NCBI GenBank assembly: GCA_946500295.1
Contig: CAMMVF010000008.1
Location: 21,326 to 85,325 of the forward strand
DNA from: an uncultured Clostridia bacterium
GTDB lineage: Bacteria; Bacillota; Clostridia; Oscillospirales; Acutalibacteraceae
Direction: 5' to 3'
Length of the DNA stretch: 64,000 nt
Part shown: one piece after another, positions 15,246 through 23,957 of the stretch
Layout of the letters: each line of letters starts with the position of its first letter
How positions within the stretch are numbered: the first letter of the stretch is position 1
Notes under the pieces: generated by a model
Told to the model about the DNA's origin: nothing
Seen by the model: the letters and a program-made list of their open reading frames with translations, nothing else
Database searches by the model: none
Position numbers and translations under genes: made by a program

Positions 15246-17247
15246 CTTCCTCACCTCCTTCGCTTACTCCGATGTTGATAAAGTCAAGATTTACCAGCAT
15301 CTCTTCATCTTCGACTTCGTCCTCAAACTCATCAACCTCTTCATCGCTAGGCTGTACCTCTTCTACGACAGGTTCCAGCTCAGGTGGAGCAGCGTCTTCA
15401 AACAGATTCTCCAGCTCGTCGGCTCTTTTCGCCTGCTTATCAAGATAAACCTGCTTTCTCTGTTCATAGATATCTGCATACACCTTAGTGATATCGCTGC
15501 AAAGTCTCGTGTCGTATTTGCTTCCACATTCTCTAATTCTGGGATGGGACAAAGTATCGAACTTATCAAGATAAAAGGGGTCGTTCATGCCGACCCACAC
15601 AAAGCACTTGCCGCCGTATTTTCTCTTGGATTTGCCTCTTGATTTGATAGCCTTTGGTATCTCATCAGGATAGAGCAGAGGTCGGGAAACATAGTTTTCG
15701 CTGTCCTGACCGCCGCCGCTTGCACCCTGAGCCGATCCTCCTCGGTTATATGAACGTGTATCGACTCTTACAGTTGTATTGCCGAGCTTTTTTGACACAT
15801 ATTCCTTGGTGTCTTGATCCTTAGAGCCGAGAAAGGTAAAGATGTCGCAGTTGCCGATAATGCTTTCCCAGTTGTCCTTGTATATGGCTTTGAGCTGAGA
15901 AAGCCCCTGCAAAACTATGCAGGCTCTGATGTTATACTTTCTGATAACAGCAAGAGTTTCGGAAAAGTCGGGTATTTCGCCGATATTTGCAAACTCATCT
16001 ATTTCAAGGCTTACCAGATACTTCAGACGACCTGTCGGCTGAGCTTCAGCTACTCTCATAAGCTCGTTAAAAAGCTGGGAATAGAAAAGATTAGCAATAA
16101 CTCTGTAGGTTTTCTTAGCCGCAGGAATAATCAGGAAAATGACGGTTTTTTCAAAGCCTATTTTGTCAAACTCCATTTCATCCCTATCCATGAAGCTGTC
16201 AACCTCGCTTAAAGACCAAAGCTGCAATCTGGTAGAGAGAGTTTTTGCAATAGAGCCCATGGTTTCCTGTGGAAGATCCTGCATACCTCTAAAGCTTACC
16301 AATGCAGAAGCGTTTGGATCCTTACACATTGAGGCGTAATTTGACATGCATCTTGCAAGCTCACATTCCGATGACATTCTTCCTCCGACATAGGAAATGG
16401 AATTAACAAGCCTGATAACTCTGCCGAAAGACTTAATTTCATCGGGCATATGAAACAGGTAAAGACAGATACAGGTCAGAAGCTCCTGCGCAGAGCCGGT
16501 GAAGAAGTCCTCTTTTTCGCCCTTACCTGCGGAATTTTTCATGAAGAGCGTAGCCATCTCGAGGACATCCTGCTCGTTATGTACATAGGCAAAGGGGTTA
16601 TATGAATTGCTGTATCTGATATCAGTCAGATTAAGCACCTTTACCTTGTAGTTGTTGGCAATGAACATTCTGTAGGTGTCTCGGAACAATTCGCCTGCAG
16701 GGTCGGTTACAACATACGAGCCGAAAAGCTGAAGAAGGTCAGGTTTGATTTTTCTCCAAGTTTTACCTGCGCCAGAGCCGCCGATAACCATCTCATTTAG
16801 ATTTGCCGTTTCATCGGACTCAAGAGGGACATAGAAGTTACGACCACAGGGAACTCCATTGCTTTTGTCCTTCTCAAAGCGTTTGGTTGTAGCTTCTGAA
16901 GCCCAGATTGCCGATCCTTGTTCCATATTCTTAAAATCATCATTCTTTCTGCCGGTGACGGCGAGAAATATGATTAAAAGCACAAGCAGGTAAACCCACC
17001 AGAAGGTAGTAAATTGCAAGGCAAAAATTTCAACGAAGTTGAAGGGAATACTTGGAACTAAGTTGAACATGGAGACAATCATCAGCATTATCTCTTCAAA
17101 ATCATTAACTGAGCCGTTTAAATGTACATAATTCAAGTAGTAGTAACCGAAGTACATCATACCGGCAAAGACAGCAGCTAAAAGTATTCCTACTGCAATA
17201 AAGGTAGTGCTCTTTTTGCGCCGTGAACGTAAAACATTTTTGTTCAA
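15238..17247 (-). CDS. virD4: VirD4/TraG-type coupling protein, 669 aa
   Basis: Hexameric ATPase that brings the relaxase-DNA complex to the secretion channel. Two N-terminal membrane helices (residues about 15-40 and 80-98), Walker A VIGGSGAGKTW near 155, Walker B SLEIDEFANIG near 420, and the family motif RACIVLQGLSQL. The C-terminal 60 residues are strongly acidic (EEVDEFEDEVEDEE). Start is TTG 17247 with GAGGTGG upstream. Such acidic tails often bind substrates or relaxosome proteins. Confidence 0.93.
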   Translation of the reverse strand: MNKNVLRSRRKKSTTFIAVGILLAAVFAGMMYFGYYYLNYVHLNGSVNDFEEIMLMIVSMFNLVPSIPFNFVEIFALQFTTFWWVYLLVLLIIFLAVTGRKNDDFKNMEQGSAIWASEATTKRFEKDKSNGVPCGRNFYVPLESDETANLNEMVIGGSGAGKTWRKIKPDLLQLFGSYVVTDPAGELFRDTYRMFIANNYKVKVLNLTDIRYSNSYNPFAYVHNEQDVLEMATLFMKNSAGKGEKEDFFTGSAQELLTCICLYLFHMPDEIKSFGRVIRLVNSISYVGGRMSSECELARCMSNYASMCKDPNASALVSFRGMQDLPQETMGSIAKTLSTRLQLWSLSEVDSFMDRDEMEFDKIGFEKTVIFLIIPAAKKTYRVIANLFYSQLFNELMRVAEAQPTGRLKYLVSLEIDEFANIGEIPDFSETLAVIRKYNIRACIVLQGLSQLKAIYKDNWESIIGNCDIFTFLGSKDQDTKEYVSKKLGNTTVRVDTRSYNRGGSAQGASGGGQDSENYVSRPLLYPDEIPKAIKSRGKSKRKYGGKCFVWVGMNDPFYLDKFDTLSHPRIRECGSKYDTRLCSDITKVYADIYEQRKQVYLDKQAKRADELENLFEDAAPPELEPVVEEVQPSDEEVDEFEDEVEDEEMLVNLDFINIGVSEGGEEDG

Positions 17248-17267
17248 AAAACCACCTCTTATTAAAT

Positions 17268-17296
17268 GACGGAAGCCCCCTTAGGAGGCTTCCGTC
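17268..17296 (-). terminator. Hairpin between the SpoVG-like gene and virD4
   Basis: GACGGAAGCC (17268-17277) pairs with GGCTTCCGTC (17287-17296), 10 bp perfect. On the minus strand it is followed by ATTTAATAAG, not a solid T run, so partial termination or mRNA protection is as likely as full stop. Confidence 0.55.
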
Positions 17297-17305
17297 TCAA
17301 TTTGC

Positions 17306-18097
17306 TTACCTTCTTGGTGCGGTTGCTACAGCAGGTGCAGCTGCTGTAGCAGCGTTGGCCGCCTGAGCAGGGGCAGAGAGGTTCTTACCGGAGAGTTTAG
17401 CTAAAGTATTTAAGACCTCAGCCTTGTTCTCCGTAGGGAACTTTATCTTTACATTCTTTCCGTCTGACGACGAACACTGCTTAAACATCTCCGGAGCTTC
17501 ATCACGAAGCTTCTTAAATGTTTGGTTGTCAACTGAGTAATATGAATACTGAGTATTGACCTCGGCATTGACGGCATTGCCGATTTTTTGGTGCATCTCA
17601 GGTGATGAGGGGGCAACAATAGATTTAAATTCACCGGACAGTGATTTGTACTTCGGCAGCATATATCTTGTTGAGCCATCAGGACGCTGGTACGCTGAGA
17701 CATTTTTCACTACATAAGAATCTCCGACAGTCATTGTGCCTGAACCGATTTTACCGTTTTCAAGCGGCTTTTGATATCGTGCGATATTGACGTCAATATT
17801 AGGCTCGCCCTTAAAGCTTTCCTTGATATCCATATTCTTATCGGGGTTTTGGAGTTTATCAAAGATCTTGCTGTTCAGCTCGTCTCTGGCTTCCTTTGTA
17901 ATTGGGAAGAAGATATCCTCGTACTTTCCTGTCGCTTTATTAAGCTTCTGCGGAAGCTGAAGGTAAAGCTCGCCTTCCTGACTGCGCTTAACCGCAATGG
18001 AGTTTACTGCTACTGCGTTATCGACTATTACCGAAGCCAGGGCAACGGTGTTGTTGTTTGAGTATGTTAACGGGAATACATTTACATCTGTAATCAT
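17306..18097 (-). CDS. Protein with tandem SpoVG-like domains, 263 aa
   Basis: Residues 1-85 match the SpoVG fold (ITDVNVFPL, then ALASVIVDNAVAVNSIAVKR, then FFPITKEAR), a small nucleic-acid-binding regulator. Residues about 98-175 repeat the pattern (IDVNIARYQKP; YVVKNVSAYQRPDGS; YMLPKYKS; IVAPSSPE), so this looks like a double SpoVG. The tail is Ala/Pro-rich (PAQAANAATAAAP). A single-domain SpoVG-like protein is encoded near parB. Function in the ICE unknown; RNA or DNA binding is the family expectation. Start ATG 18097 follows AAGGAG. Confidence 0.7.
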   Translation of the reverse strand: MITDVNVFPLTYSNNNTVALASVIVDNAVAVNSIAVKRSQEGELYLQLPQKLNKATGKYEDIFFPITKEARDELNSKIFDKLQNPDKNMDIKESFKGEPNIDVNIARYQKPLENGKIGSGTMTVGDSYVVKNVSAYQRPDGSTRYMLPKYKSLSGEFKSIVAPSSPEMHQKIGNAVNAEVNTQYSYYSVDNQTFKKLRDEAPEMFKQCSSSDGKNVKIKFPTENKAEVLNTLAKLSGKNLSAPAQAANAATAAAPAVATAPRR

Positions 18098-18325
18098 AAT
18101 ACTTTCTCCTTTTTAAGTTATTCAAAACCATATCTTTGCCGCAATTTCTACGGCTCTTCAAAACCTCAATTTCTCAATCTCAGCGATTGAGAAATGTAAA
18201 TCAGCCCATTGGTATCACGTCCTTTCTCCGGCAGAAAAATAAAAAAAGCGGAACCGGTTCCGCTTAAAACACTACTTCTTCATCGGCTTGACTGCCTGAT
18301 GAGAAAGTTGCTGCATTGATTTAAC
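18095..18325. repeat. Duplicated inter-gene block, copy 1
   Basis: This block covers the start codon and leader of the SpoVG-like gene, a hairpin (18170-18194, TTTCTCAATC with GATTGAGAAA), the palindrome at 18245 and the last codons of the 207-aa gene. It is closely similar to 18893-19120. On the minus strand both copies can be read from the palindrome as SG..SAFFI(F)LPEKGRDTNG, then ISQSLRLRN, without a start codon, which hints at a decayed coding origin. Confidence 0.85.
18245..18264 (-). terminator. Palindromic terminator after the 207-aa gene
   Basis: AAGCGGAACC and its reverse complement, then TTTTTTATTTTT on the minus strand, directly after the stop of the 207-aa gene. Stem 8 bp with tetraloop CCGG. 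Member of the GCGGAAC..GTTCCGC family. Confidence 0.85.
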
Positions 18326-18895
18326 CGCTTCGAGCGCCGATTGAGAATAATAATTACAGCTATGTTGCTCCATTAGTTTTCCCATCCGAGCATGGTCAAT
18401 GTTTTCTACTGCGGTCAAAGTTTTTATTCGCTCAGCATTTTTGCCATCAGTCCAAGTGGATTTTCCATTTGTTAAACAATCAGTTTTCACATCACTTTGG
18501 TTGTCTTTTAAAGCATAATGAATTAATTCATCCCCGTTATAATGTCTGTATAAACCCAATACTTGAATTTGTTTTTCTTCTACTGCGGTGAAGTTGTAAA
18601 ATTTCTCAACCGGCTCCCCATCTTCATAAAGGGTTATACTGTCGTCAGCTCTTTCAATATCTCTTTCGACACCCAGAGTGTTTCCTTCAGCGCACCAACC
18701 CACCTGAAGTTCTTCTTGAATATCATCGAGTGCCAACTGAACAGCTTCCTTTTCGTTTTCAGCTATGATGTAATCATTACAACTCTCACGCTCATCATTG
18801 CCATATGTCTCACAACCCTTAATTTGTTCTTGATTCATTCTCTGAAATTCTACGTTGAACATCGATATCGGTATATTTTCGTTTAATTCATTCAT
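18272..18895 (-). CDS. Unknown protein with shared C-terminal transfer-region module, 207 aa
   Basis: The N-terminal 110 residues are acidic and resemble nothing I know (NDYIIAENEKEAVQLALDD). The C-terminal about 92 residues match the tails of the next two genes: GLYRHYNGDELIHYA, CLTNGKSTWTDGKNAERIK, ALEAVKSMQQ, ending AVKPMKK. The module is therefore mobile between proteins. Gene and leader appear to have arisen by duplication of an inter-gene block. Function unknown; a sorting or transfer signal is one possibility. Confidence 0.75.
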   Translation of the reverse strand: MNELNENIPISMFNVEFQRMNQEQIKGCETYGNDERESCNDYIIAENEKEAVQLALDDIQEELQVGWCAEGNTLGVERDIERADDSITLYEDGEPVEKFYNFTAVEEKQIQVLGLYRHYNGDELIHYALKDNQSDVKTDCLTNGKSTWTDGKNAERIKTLTAVENIDHARMGKLMEQHSCNYYSQSALEAVKSMQQLSHQAVKPMKK

Positions 18896-19120
18896 AATAC
18901 TTTCTCCTTTTTAAGTTATTCAAACCCATATCTTTGCCGCAATTTATACGACTTATCTATACCTCTATTTCTCAATCTAAGCGACTGAGAAATGAAAAAT
19001 ATCCCATTGGTATCACGTCCTTTCTCCGGCAGAATAAAAAAAGCGGAACTGATTCCGCTTAAAATACTACTTCTTCATCGGCTTGACCGCCCGATGAGCA
19101 AGTTGCTGCATTGATTTAAC
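18893..19120. repeat. Duplicated inter-gene block, copy 2
   Basis: Second copy of the block at 18095-18325: start and leader of the 207-aa gene, hairpin (18968-18992), the conserved GGTATCACGTCCTTTCTCC stretch, the palindrome at 19041 and the last codons of the 256-aa gene. Confidence 0.85.
19041..19060 (-). terminator. Palindromic terminator after the 256-aa gene
   Basis: AAGCGGAA-loop-TTCCGCTT with loop CTGA on the plus strand, followed on the minus strand by TTTTTATT. Same stem as the copy at 18245 but a different loop, as expected if the RNA stem is what is conserved. Confidence 0.85.
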
Positions 19121-19837
19121 CGCCTCGAGAGCCATCTGTGCGTTGTGTCCGGGGTTAAATCCTCGTATCAGCTTCTCCATCTCTTCAATATTGATAGAGT
19201 CAACTCTCCTTAGCAACTTCAACCGTTCAGCCTGCTTGCCGTCAGCATTGGTAAAGGTGGTATAACCGCTGGTTAAGCAATCAATCTGATCAACTGTGTA
19301 CCGAACATACTCGCTTCCATCAAAGGACTGATAAAGGCCTTTGATTTCAATATTCTTAGATTTATGATTGTCATTTTCTAAGGATTTTTTATATACATTA
19401 ATTTCTGTTTGTTTTAAGGAATGTTGAAGCTTTAAAATTTCGTTTGCTACGTATTTTAAGCAAGAATCCAAACCGCCTAGCAAGATGAAATCTTGTGGAC
19501 GCTTTTGCTGCAAATCCTGTATAATGCTGTCGCATTTTTTTATCTCTGTCCTGATCTCAAGCGCTTTTCCAGCTTGAAACAATGCAGCCGCATAACTGTA
19601 ACTTATATTGGGCTTTTGCAACTCAAGCTCTCTGTGAGACGATACAATATGCCTTTTTAAAAATTCCAATGAGTCCTCAAACGATCGCTTCAGCTTTTTA
19701 GGTACTTTTACACCTAACTTTTTTACTTCCACTTGAAGTAGAAATAAGTTGGCTAAAGCTGTCTCGTATGCTTTGTTAATATCGCTGGTTTTTTCGTACA
19801 CATCAAGGACACTGTTAATTTCTTGACTACTTTGCAT
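19067..19837 (-). CDS. Helical protein with shared C-terminal module, 256 aa
   Basis: Residues 1-165 are mostly charged helices (KLGVKVPKKLKRSFEDSLEF; IQDLQQKRPQDFILL) without a recognised domain. The last about 92 residues carry the shared module (IKGLYQSFDGSEYVRYT; CLTSGYTTFTNADGKQAERLK; ALEAVKSMQQLAHRAVKPMKK). Start ATG 19837 follows AGGAGG. Lies between the ArdC-like gene and the 207-aa gene, each ending in the same palindrome. Confidence 0.75.
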   Translation of the reverse strand: MQSSQEINSVLDVYEKTSDINKAYETALANLFLLQVEVKKLGVKVPKKLKRSFEDSLEFLKRHIVSSHRELELQKPNISYSYAAALFQAGKALEIRTEIKKCDSIIQDLQQKRPQDFILLGGLDSCLKYVANEILKLQHSLKQTEINVYKKSLENDNHKSKNIEIKGLYQSFDGSEYVRYTVDQIDCLTSGYTTFTNADGKQAERLKLLRRVDSINIEEMEKLIRGFNPGHNAQMALEAVKSMQQLAHRAVKPMKK

Positions 19838-19856
19838 ATGTATTCCTCCTTCCTTA

Positions 19857-19881
19857 TCAAGCGGAACTGGTTCCGCTTTGA
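19857..19881 (-). terminator. Palindromic terminator after the ArdC-like gene
   Basis: TCAAGCGGAAC and GTTCCGCTTTGA, loop centre CTGG region, 3 bases after the stop of the 425-aa gene. Outer arms extend to TATCAA/TTTGATA with one unpaired base. Member of the palindrome family. Confidence 0.75.
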
Positions 19882-19884
19882 TAA

Positions 19885-21162
19885 CTATTTTTTCACGGGT
19901 ACAGCCTGTGGTTGTGTGTGTTGCTGCATTGACTTGACAGCCTCGAGTGCTTGCTTTGCGTTGAACCCCGGGCGATTACGTCCAATCCGTTTTTCCATAC
20001 GTTCAATATTGATCGTTTCGACCCGTTCCAGAGCTTTTATACGCTCGGCATTTTTATCGTCAGTCCAGCATTTAACCCCGTTTGTAAGGCAATCCTCTTT
20101 GTCGCCGTTTTTCGTAGATGTATAATGTATAAATTCGTCTCCGTTGTAATGCCGGTAAAGTCCCTTAATTGAGATCTCGCAATCATCGTCCGGAAAGATT
20201 TTTGCTGATATAGATTCAGACAGACCGGGAATAATATCTTTAAACTTGCTGCTGACATTCTCTAAGACCTTGTCAATATTTTCAAGCTGACTGTTATTCT
20301 TGGAGTTTTGTGCTTGTTCAGACAAAAGCTCAGAATAGCTATAGAAATGTGATGACAAATGACGCATTCGCCCTTCGGTTAACTTTATACCAAAATGTGA
20401 TGAAATCATAATTGCCAACGCATCAGCTTCAAATTCTATTTGACTCGTTGCTTTTGAGCTATTAATCTCGTTATGCAATATGGCATGACCGAGCTCATGT
20501 ATGAGAGTAGAAAGCTTTTCGCTATCCTTAAGTAGATGATTTATCTCAATATGATTTGAAACAGGGAAAAACTGACCTCTCAAAGATATTGATTTTAAGT
20601 CTGATTCCTTAACTGTACAGTTTAATTGTCTTTCAGAGTATCTTTTTAAACCTTCATACAGTCCAGTCTGAGATGGGTCGTTATATCCCATATCGTATAA
20701 CTTGGGATAATCCTCAACCGGACAATCGGTTTGAGAAATGTCAAAAACCGTGCCGATTTTATATCTCTGCACGGTTTTAGCTTCAATTTCGTTTTTTGTG
20801 TATTCTTGCTTTAATTTCTGTGAGGCTTTGGAGAGCTGGATCCATTCGCCTGCTTTTGTATCATGTAGGTATGTAACTTGAACAGGCACAAGTATTTTTA
20901 ATCCGTGCTCTCCCCTTTTGATATTATAGCCGTGTTTCTTAAAACCCATGAAGCTATCGGTAAATGTCGCATATGGATTTTGTAGAAATATTAGCTGATT
21001 GTTTCGAGGTGAATACCGATAAAACTTACTATTGAACTTTAAAACCTCCGCAAATATCTTTGGATCGTCTTTGTACGATTCTGCTAAAGCTTTAATCTGA
21101 TTTTCAAGCTTCTCTTTTACCTCGTTTTGCTTGCTTATATATTCAGCTTTATCATAAGCCAT
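19885..21162 (-). CDS. ArdC-like anti-restriction protein with zincin domain, 425 aa
   Basis: Residues 1-100 are the ArdC-type single-strand DNA-binding domain (YSPRNNQLIFLQNPYATF, then GFKKHGYNIKRGEHGLKIL). A zinc metallopeptidase-like domain follows with IHELGHAILHN near residue 222 (HExxH) and a downstream FEADALAIMI Glu. Family members protect incoming single-stranded DNA against restriction, and ArdC of plasmid pSa is known to travel with the DNA. The last about 92 residues are the module shared with the two following genes. Start ATG 21162 with AAAGGATG upstream. Confidence 0.85.
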   Translation of the reverse strand: MAYDKAEYISKQNEVKEKLENQIKALAESYKDDPKIFAEVLKFNSKFYRYSPRNNQLIFLQNPYATFTDSFMGFKKHGYNIKRGEHGLKILVPVQVTYLHDTKAGEWIQLSKASQKLKQEYTKNEIEAKTVQRYKIGTVFDISQTDCPVEDYPKLYDMGYNDPSQTGLYEGLKRYSERQLNCTVKESDLKSISLRGQFFPVSNHIEINHLLKDSEKLSTLIHELGHAILHNEINSSKATSQIEFEADALAIMISSHFGIKLTEGRMRHLSSHFYSYSELLSEQAQNSKNNSQLENIDKVLENVSSKFKDIIPGLSESISAKIFPDDDCEISIKGLYRHYNGDEFIHYTSTKNGDKEDCLTNGVKCWTDDKNAERIKALERVETINIERMEKRIGRNRPGFNAKQALEAVKSMQQHTQPQAVPVKK

Positions 21163-21175
21163 ATCTGATCATCCT

Positions 21176-21388
21176 TTATTCAAAGTATTGTCTTATATGC
21201 AACTCCTCATATTTTGGCAGTTTGCGAATAGGTGTTAATTCATCCGGTGAAACTACCTCTCCTATATCAATTAGATTGGGTTCACCTTCAAGATAATACA
21301 GTTCACCACATTCACCTTTAATGATGTATTTTCCATCACAATATCCGACAACCTCATTATCAAATACAACTTCATCCTGAAACGCCAT
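21176..21388 (-). CDS. Hypothetical acidic protein, 70 aa
   Basis: Start ATG 21388 has a very strong GGAGGAGGTGAG site; a longer frame upstream overlaps the next gene and is not preferred. The protein (MAFQDEVVFDNEVVGYC...) looks like a small beta-rich acidic domain. It sits 13 bases before the ArdC-like gene, so both are likely co-translated. Function unknown; small partners of ArdC-like proteins of this size are common in ICEs (general observation). Confidence 0.65.
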   Translation of the reverse strand: MAFQDEVVFDNEVVGYCDGKYIIKGECGELYYLEGEPNLIDIGEVVSPDELTPIRKLPKYEELHIRQYFE

Positions 21389-21392
21389 AATC

Positions 21393-21593
21393 TCACCTCC
21401 TCCGTCTGATATAATTCTTCGTCTGTGCCTGATTGTCTCTTTGCCGTTGCTCCTCATGGCGCTTTTGAGCTTCCTCCGCCGATGGATGAGTATATTGTGC
21501 GTCGATCTTGTCGGGTCTGCCGTCAGCGTCGGTGTCTCTGTTCCACAGCTCATCAGCCGGATAAGTTTTTCTTTTTGACCTTTCGTTGTTCAT
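21393..21593 (-). CDS. Small charged protein with calcium-type DxDxDG motif, 66 aa
   Basis: The motif NRDTDADGRPDKID (residues about 18-31) has the spacing of thrombospondin type 3 or dockerin-like calcium loops. The rest is Gln/Arg/Glu-rich and ends in RRRR. GGAGG precedes ATG 21593. It lies 15 bases after the relaxase gene, so it is part of the mobilisation operon. A DNA-binding basic tail is plausible; calcium binding inside the cell is not obviously useful, so the motif may be coincidental. Confidence 0.6.
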   Translation of the reverse strand: MNNERSKRKTYPADELWNRDTDADGRPDKIDAQYTHPSAEEAQKRHEEQRQRDNQAQTKNYIRRRR

Positions 21594-21608
21594 AATAATC
21601 TTTCCTCC

Positions 21609-23474
21609 TTATAGCTTGATACCTTGTACGTCTTGTTTCTGTTGCGATTGCGAGCTGACAATGGAATTAATCCTCTCTCTGTCCTTTGGAAGATAAACAA
21701 TATTGAATTTATCCTCCTTAGCGAAAAACGCAAACTCAATGTCACGAGATTTTAAGACCTCGCTCAGCTCGTCCTCTGTTATCACTCGATAACAGAGCTT
21801 AACTCCCTGCTTCTTTGCAGTCTCTTTCAGCTGCAAATTCTTCGCCTTGTTTTGCCGTATCACCTCCGGTGTTTTGTATGGATATATAACATTCAGGATT
21901 TTGCTCCTGATGTTTTCATTAAAGGCTATGTTGTATTTGTCGTCAGCCTTTTCAAAAACAGCTATGTCAGTCAAATTCCAAATATGGCTGTCTTTTATTT
22001 TTTGAAGCCCGGTTTTATCCAGAACTAAAAATCCCGGCTTGCCGTTTTTCTTTATTCTCTTGTATTTCAGCGAGTTTTCCTTCTCCTCGACTACGCCGGA
22101 AAAATAGTTAGCCCTGACTCCAAGAGCCAGGGCGAGCTTTTCAATATTGTGTTTTTTTATCGTAACCTCCGCCGTGCCGGTGCTGTAATTTACCTTAGCA
22201 CAGTAGAAGAACTCTTTATTGCAAAGCAAAGGAAGCTGATGTGCATAAATTCTTATTTTAATATTTTCTCCGGGCAGACTGTTTAACTGCTGGACGCATA
22301 CATTACCAATATGGGTATATCTTTTTTCTTCTGAGGGGATTCGGTACGCCTTGTACTTCCTTCTGTCAAACGAATATCGAGAGCAAAATATTTTTCGGTT
22401 GCGGGAAAATAAAAGCAAATGCAAAATAGCTATCACTATCCGCGATATTATTCCGGCGGAATTAATCCTGCTTTTATTTTGCTGATTCTGCGCCATAGAA
22501 AAACTCTGAGATAAAGCTTTTGATTGTTTTAAAATTATTGGAACTCTTACGCTGTTGTACTGAGGAGGATGCGAAGCAAAATATTCAGATTCAGCTTTTT
22601 GGCTTTGTTTGACCAAATTTTGTTGATTTCTATTTTCGACTGCTGTGCGTTTGATTTTTACTTCATCAGCAATCAGCTCGTGGTCGATTTTAAATCTCTT
22701 AACTATGTTGTCCTGCTCGAACAATTCTCCGGCTTCTTTGGCGAGAGTATTTAAACGAATACATTTTTTTACGCCCTCCTTTTGTGCTGTTATATTTTTA
22801 CCTGAATAATTAATTTGGAAATTTTTAGATTTTAAAAATTCGGTAAATGATTTTTGATTTTTTATTTCCGGATTTTCAATAGCCGCCTTTAAAGCAACTG
22901 CAAGCTCTACCTTCCACGAGTTTTTTCGTTTGGCTGTTTCTCTGGTGGCGGCGTTGATTCCCTTGTATTTCTTATTTTCATAATCCAAACCTACAATGCT
23001 GTAATTGTATTTCTTACAAAGCTGGTCGTTCAGAGCCTGAAGCTTGGATAAGGATTTTTTGTTATCAGGAAATTTTTTTCCACTAACAAGACTTACGTTG
23101 TTTACAATAAAGTGAGTATGAAGGTGATCACGATCTGTATGAGTAGCAATGATTACCTGATAATCCGCCCAAGCCTTTTTTGCAAACTCCAAAGCAAAAT
23201 TATGCGCTTGCTCGGGTGTTATTTTTTCATCTTTCGGAAACGACTGTGTGTAGTGATGGCAAATGATTCCGCTGTCCTTTTCATGTGCCTTGCGGATATT
23301 TTGAAATTCGCTAACAAGCTGATAGGTTGTACCGTCACAGCAATTTAAGTAAGCAACCTTATATGCTTTTTTCTCCTGACGGATATAGTCTATTGCTTTT
23401 GCACAGTGTGAGGTTGTTTTTATTTTTCCTCTGCCTCCGCCGTTTTTATTTCCGACGGATTTTATCACCGACAT
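21609..23474 (-). CDS. MOBP-type relaxase, 621 aa
   Basis: Nicks oriT and leads single-stranded ICE DNA into the recipient. The catalytic tyrosine is in HCAKAIDYIRQ near residue 30. The metal-binding histidines are in ATHTDRDHLHTHFIVNNV near residues 110-125 (HxDxxHxHxH pattern). The nuclease core covers the first 230 residues; the rest is a long basic helical region with a possible DNA-binding C-terminus. It starts right after mobC, as in other MOBP systems. Confidence 0.9.
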   Translation of the reverse strand: MSVIKSVGNKNGGGRGKIKTTSHCAKAIDYIRQEKKAYKVAYLNCCDGTTYQLVSEFQNIRKAHEKDSGIICHHYTQSFPKDEKITPEQAHNFALEFAKKAWADYQVIIATHTDRDHLHTHFIVNNVSLVSGKKFPDNKKSLSKLQALNDQLCKKYNYSIVGLDYENKKYKGINAATRETAKRKNSWKVELAVALKAAIENPEIKNQKSFTEFLKSKNFQINYSGKNITAQKEGVKKCIRLNTLAKEAGELFEQDNIVKRFKIDHELIADEVKIKRTAVENRNQQNLVKQSQKAESEYFASHPPQYNSVRVPIILKQSKALSQSFSMAQNQQNKSRINSAGIISRIVIAILHLLLFSRNRKIFCSRYSFDRRKYKAYRIPSEEKRYTHIGNVCVQQLNSLPGENIKIRIYAHQLPLLCNKEFFYCAKVNYSTGTAEVTIKKHNIEKLALALGVRANYFSGVVEEKENSLKYKRIKKNGKPGFLVLDKTGLQKIKDSHIWNLTDIAVFEKADDKYNIAFNENIRSKILNVIYPYKTPEVIRQNKAKNLQLKETAKKQGVKLCYRVITEDELSEVLKSRDIEFAFFAKEDKFNIVYLPKDRERINSIVSSQSQQKQDVQGIKL

Positions 23475-23476
23475 TT

Positions 23477-23917
23477 TTACTCACCGTCCTGCTTCTCCTG
23501 TTTATTTAAAACCTCATAAAGCAAGCTTTCAATTTCATCCAAATGATATCTTATTGTATCGGGCGAGTGTGGGAGGGGTGTTGGCTCGGATGCAAAAACA
23601 AAGTTCATCATTGCTTCCATTTTTTTATTGAGATACTCCATTTGTCGTTCAACCGCTTCAATTTGATTTTTAGAAACGCTGCGCTCGGAATTTGCAACTC
23701 TGGCAATCTGGTTTATGTTATTGCCGATTCGGTTAATTTCAATCAAAAGCCTGACAATCGGCTCGGGGTTAATCAGTCTTTTTCTCTCCGATATTGTTAA
23801 AATGTATTTTGATATGCTCATTCCCGCAGCCTTAGCTCTTTCGGAAATCAGCTTTTTCTCATCATCTGTCACTCGAAAAATTATGTTTGTGGTTTTGTTT
23901 TTTTCATTTTTGCTCAA
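23477..23917 (-). CDS. mobC: MobC-like relaxosome accessory protein, 146 aa
   Basis: Helps the relaxase open and nick oriT. An N-terminal ribbon-helix-helix (NIIFRVTDDEKKLISERA, then GMSISKYIL) is followed by the MobC signature RIGNNINQIARVAN and a helical tail. Start is TTG 23917 with GAGGTG upstream. The stop is 3 bases before the relaxase start. Confidence 0.9.
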   Translation of the reverse strand: MSKNEKNKTTNIIFRVTDDEKKLISERAKAAGMSISKYILTISERKRLINPEPIVRLLIEINRIGNNINQIARVANSERSVSKNQIEAVERQMEYLNKKMEAMMNFVFASEPTPLPHSPDTIRYHLDEIESLLYEVLNKQEKQDGE

Positions 23918-23957
23918 TTTAAGTTCACCTCTTTTTAAATTTATTTTCTGTAGGCTT

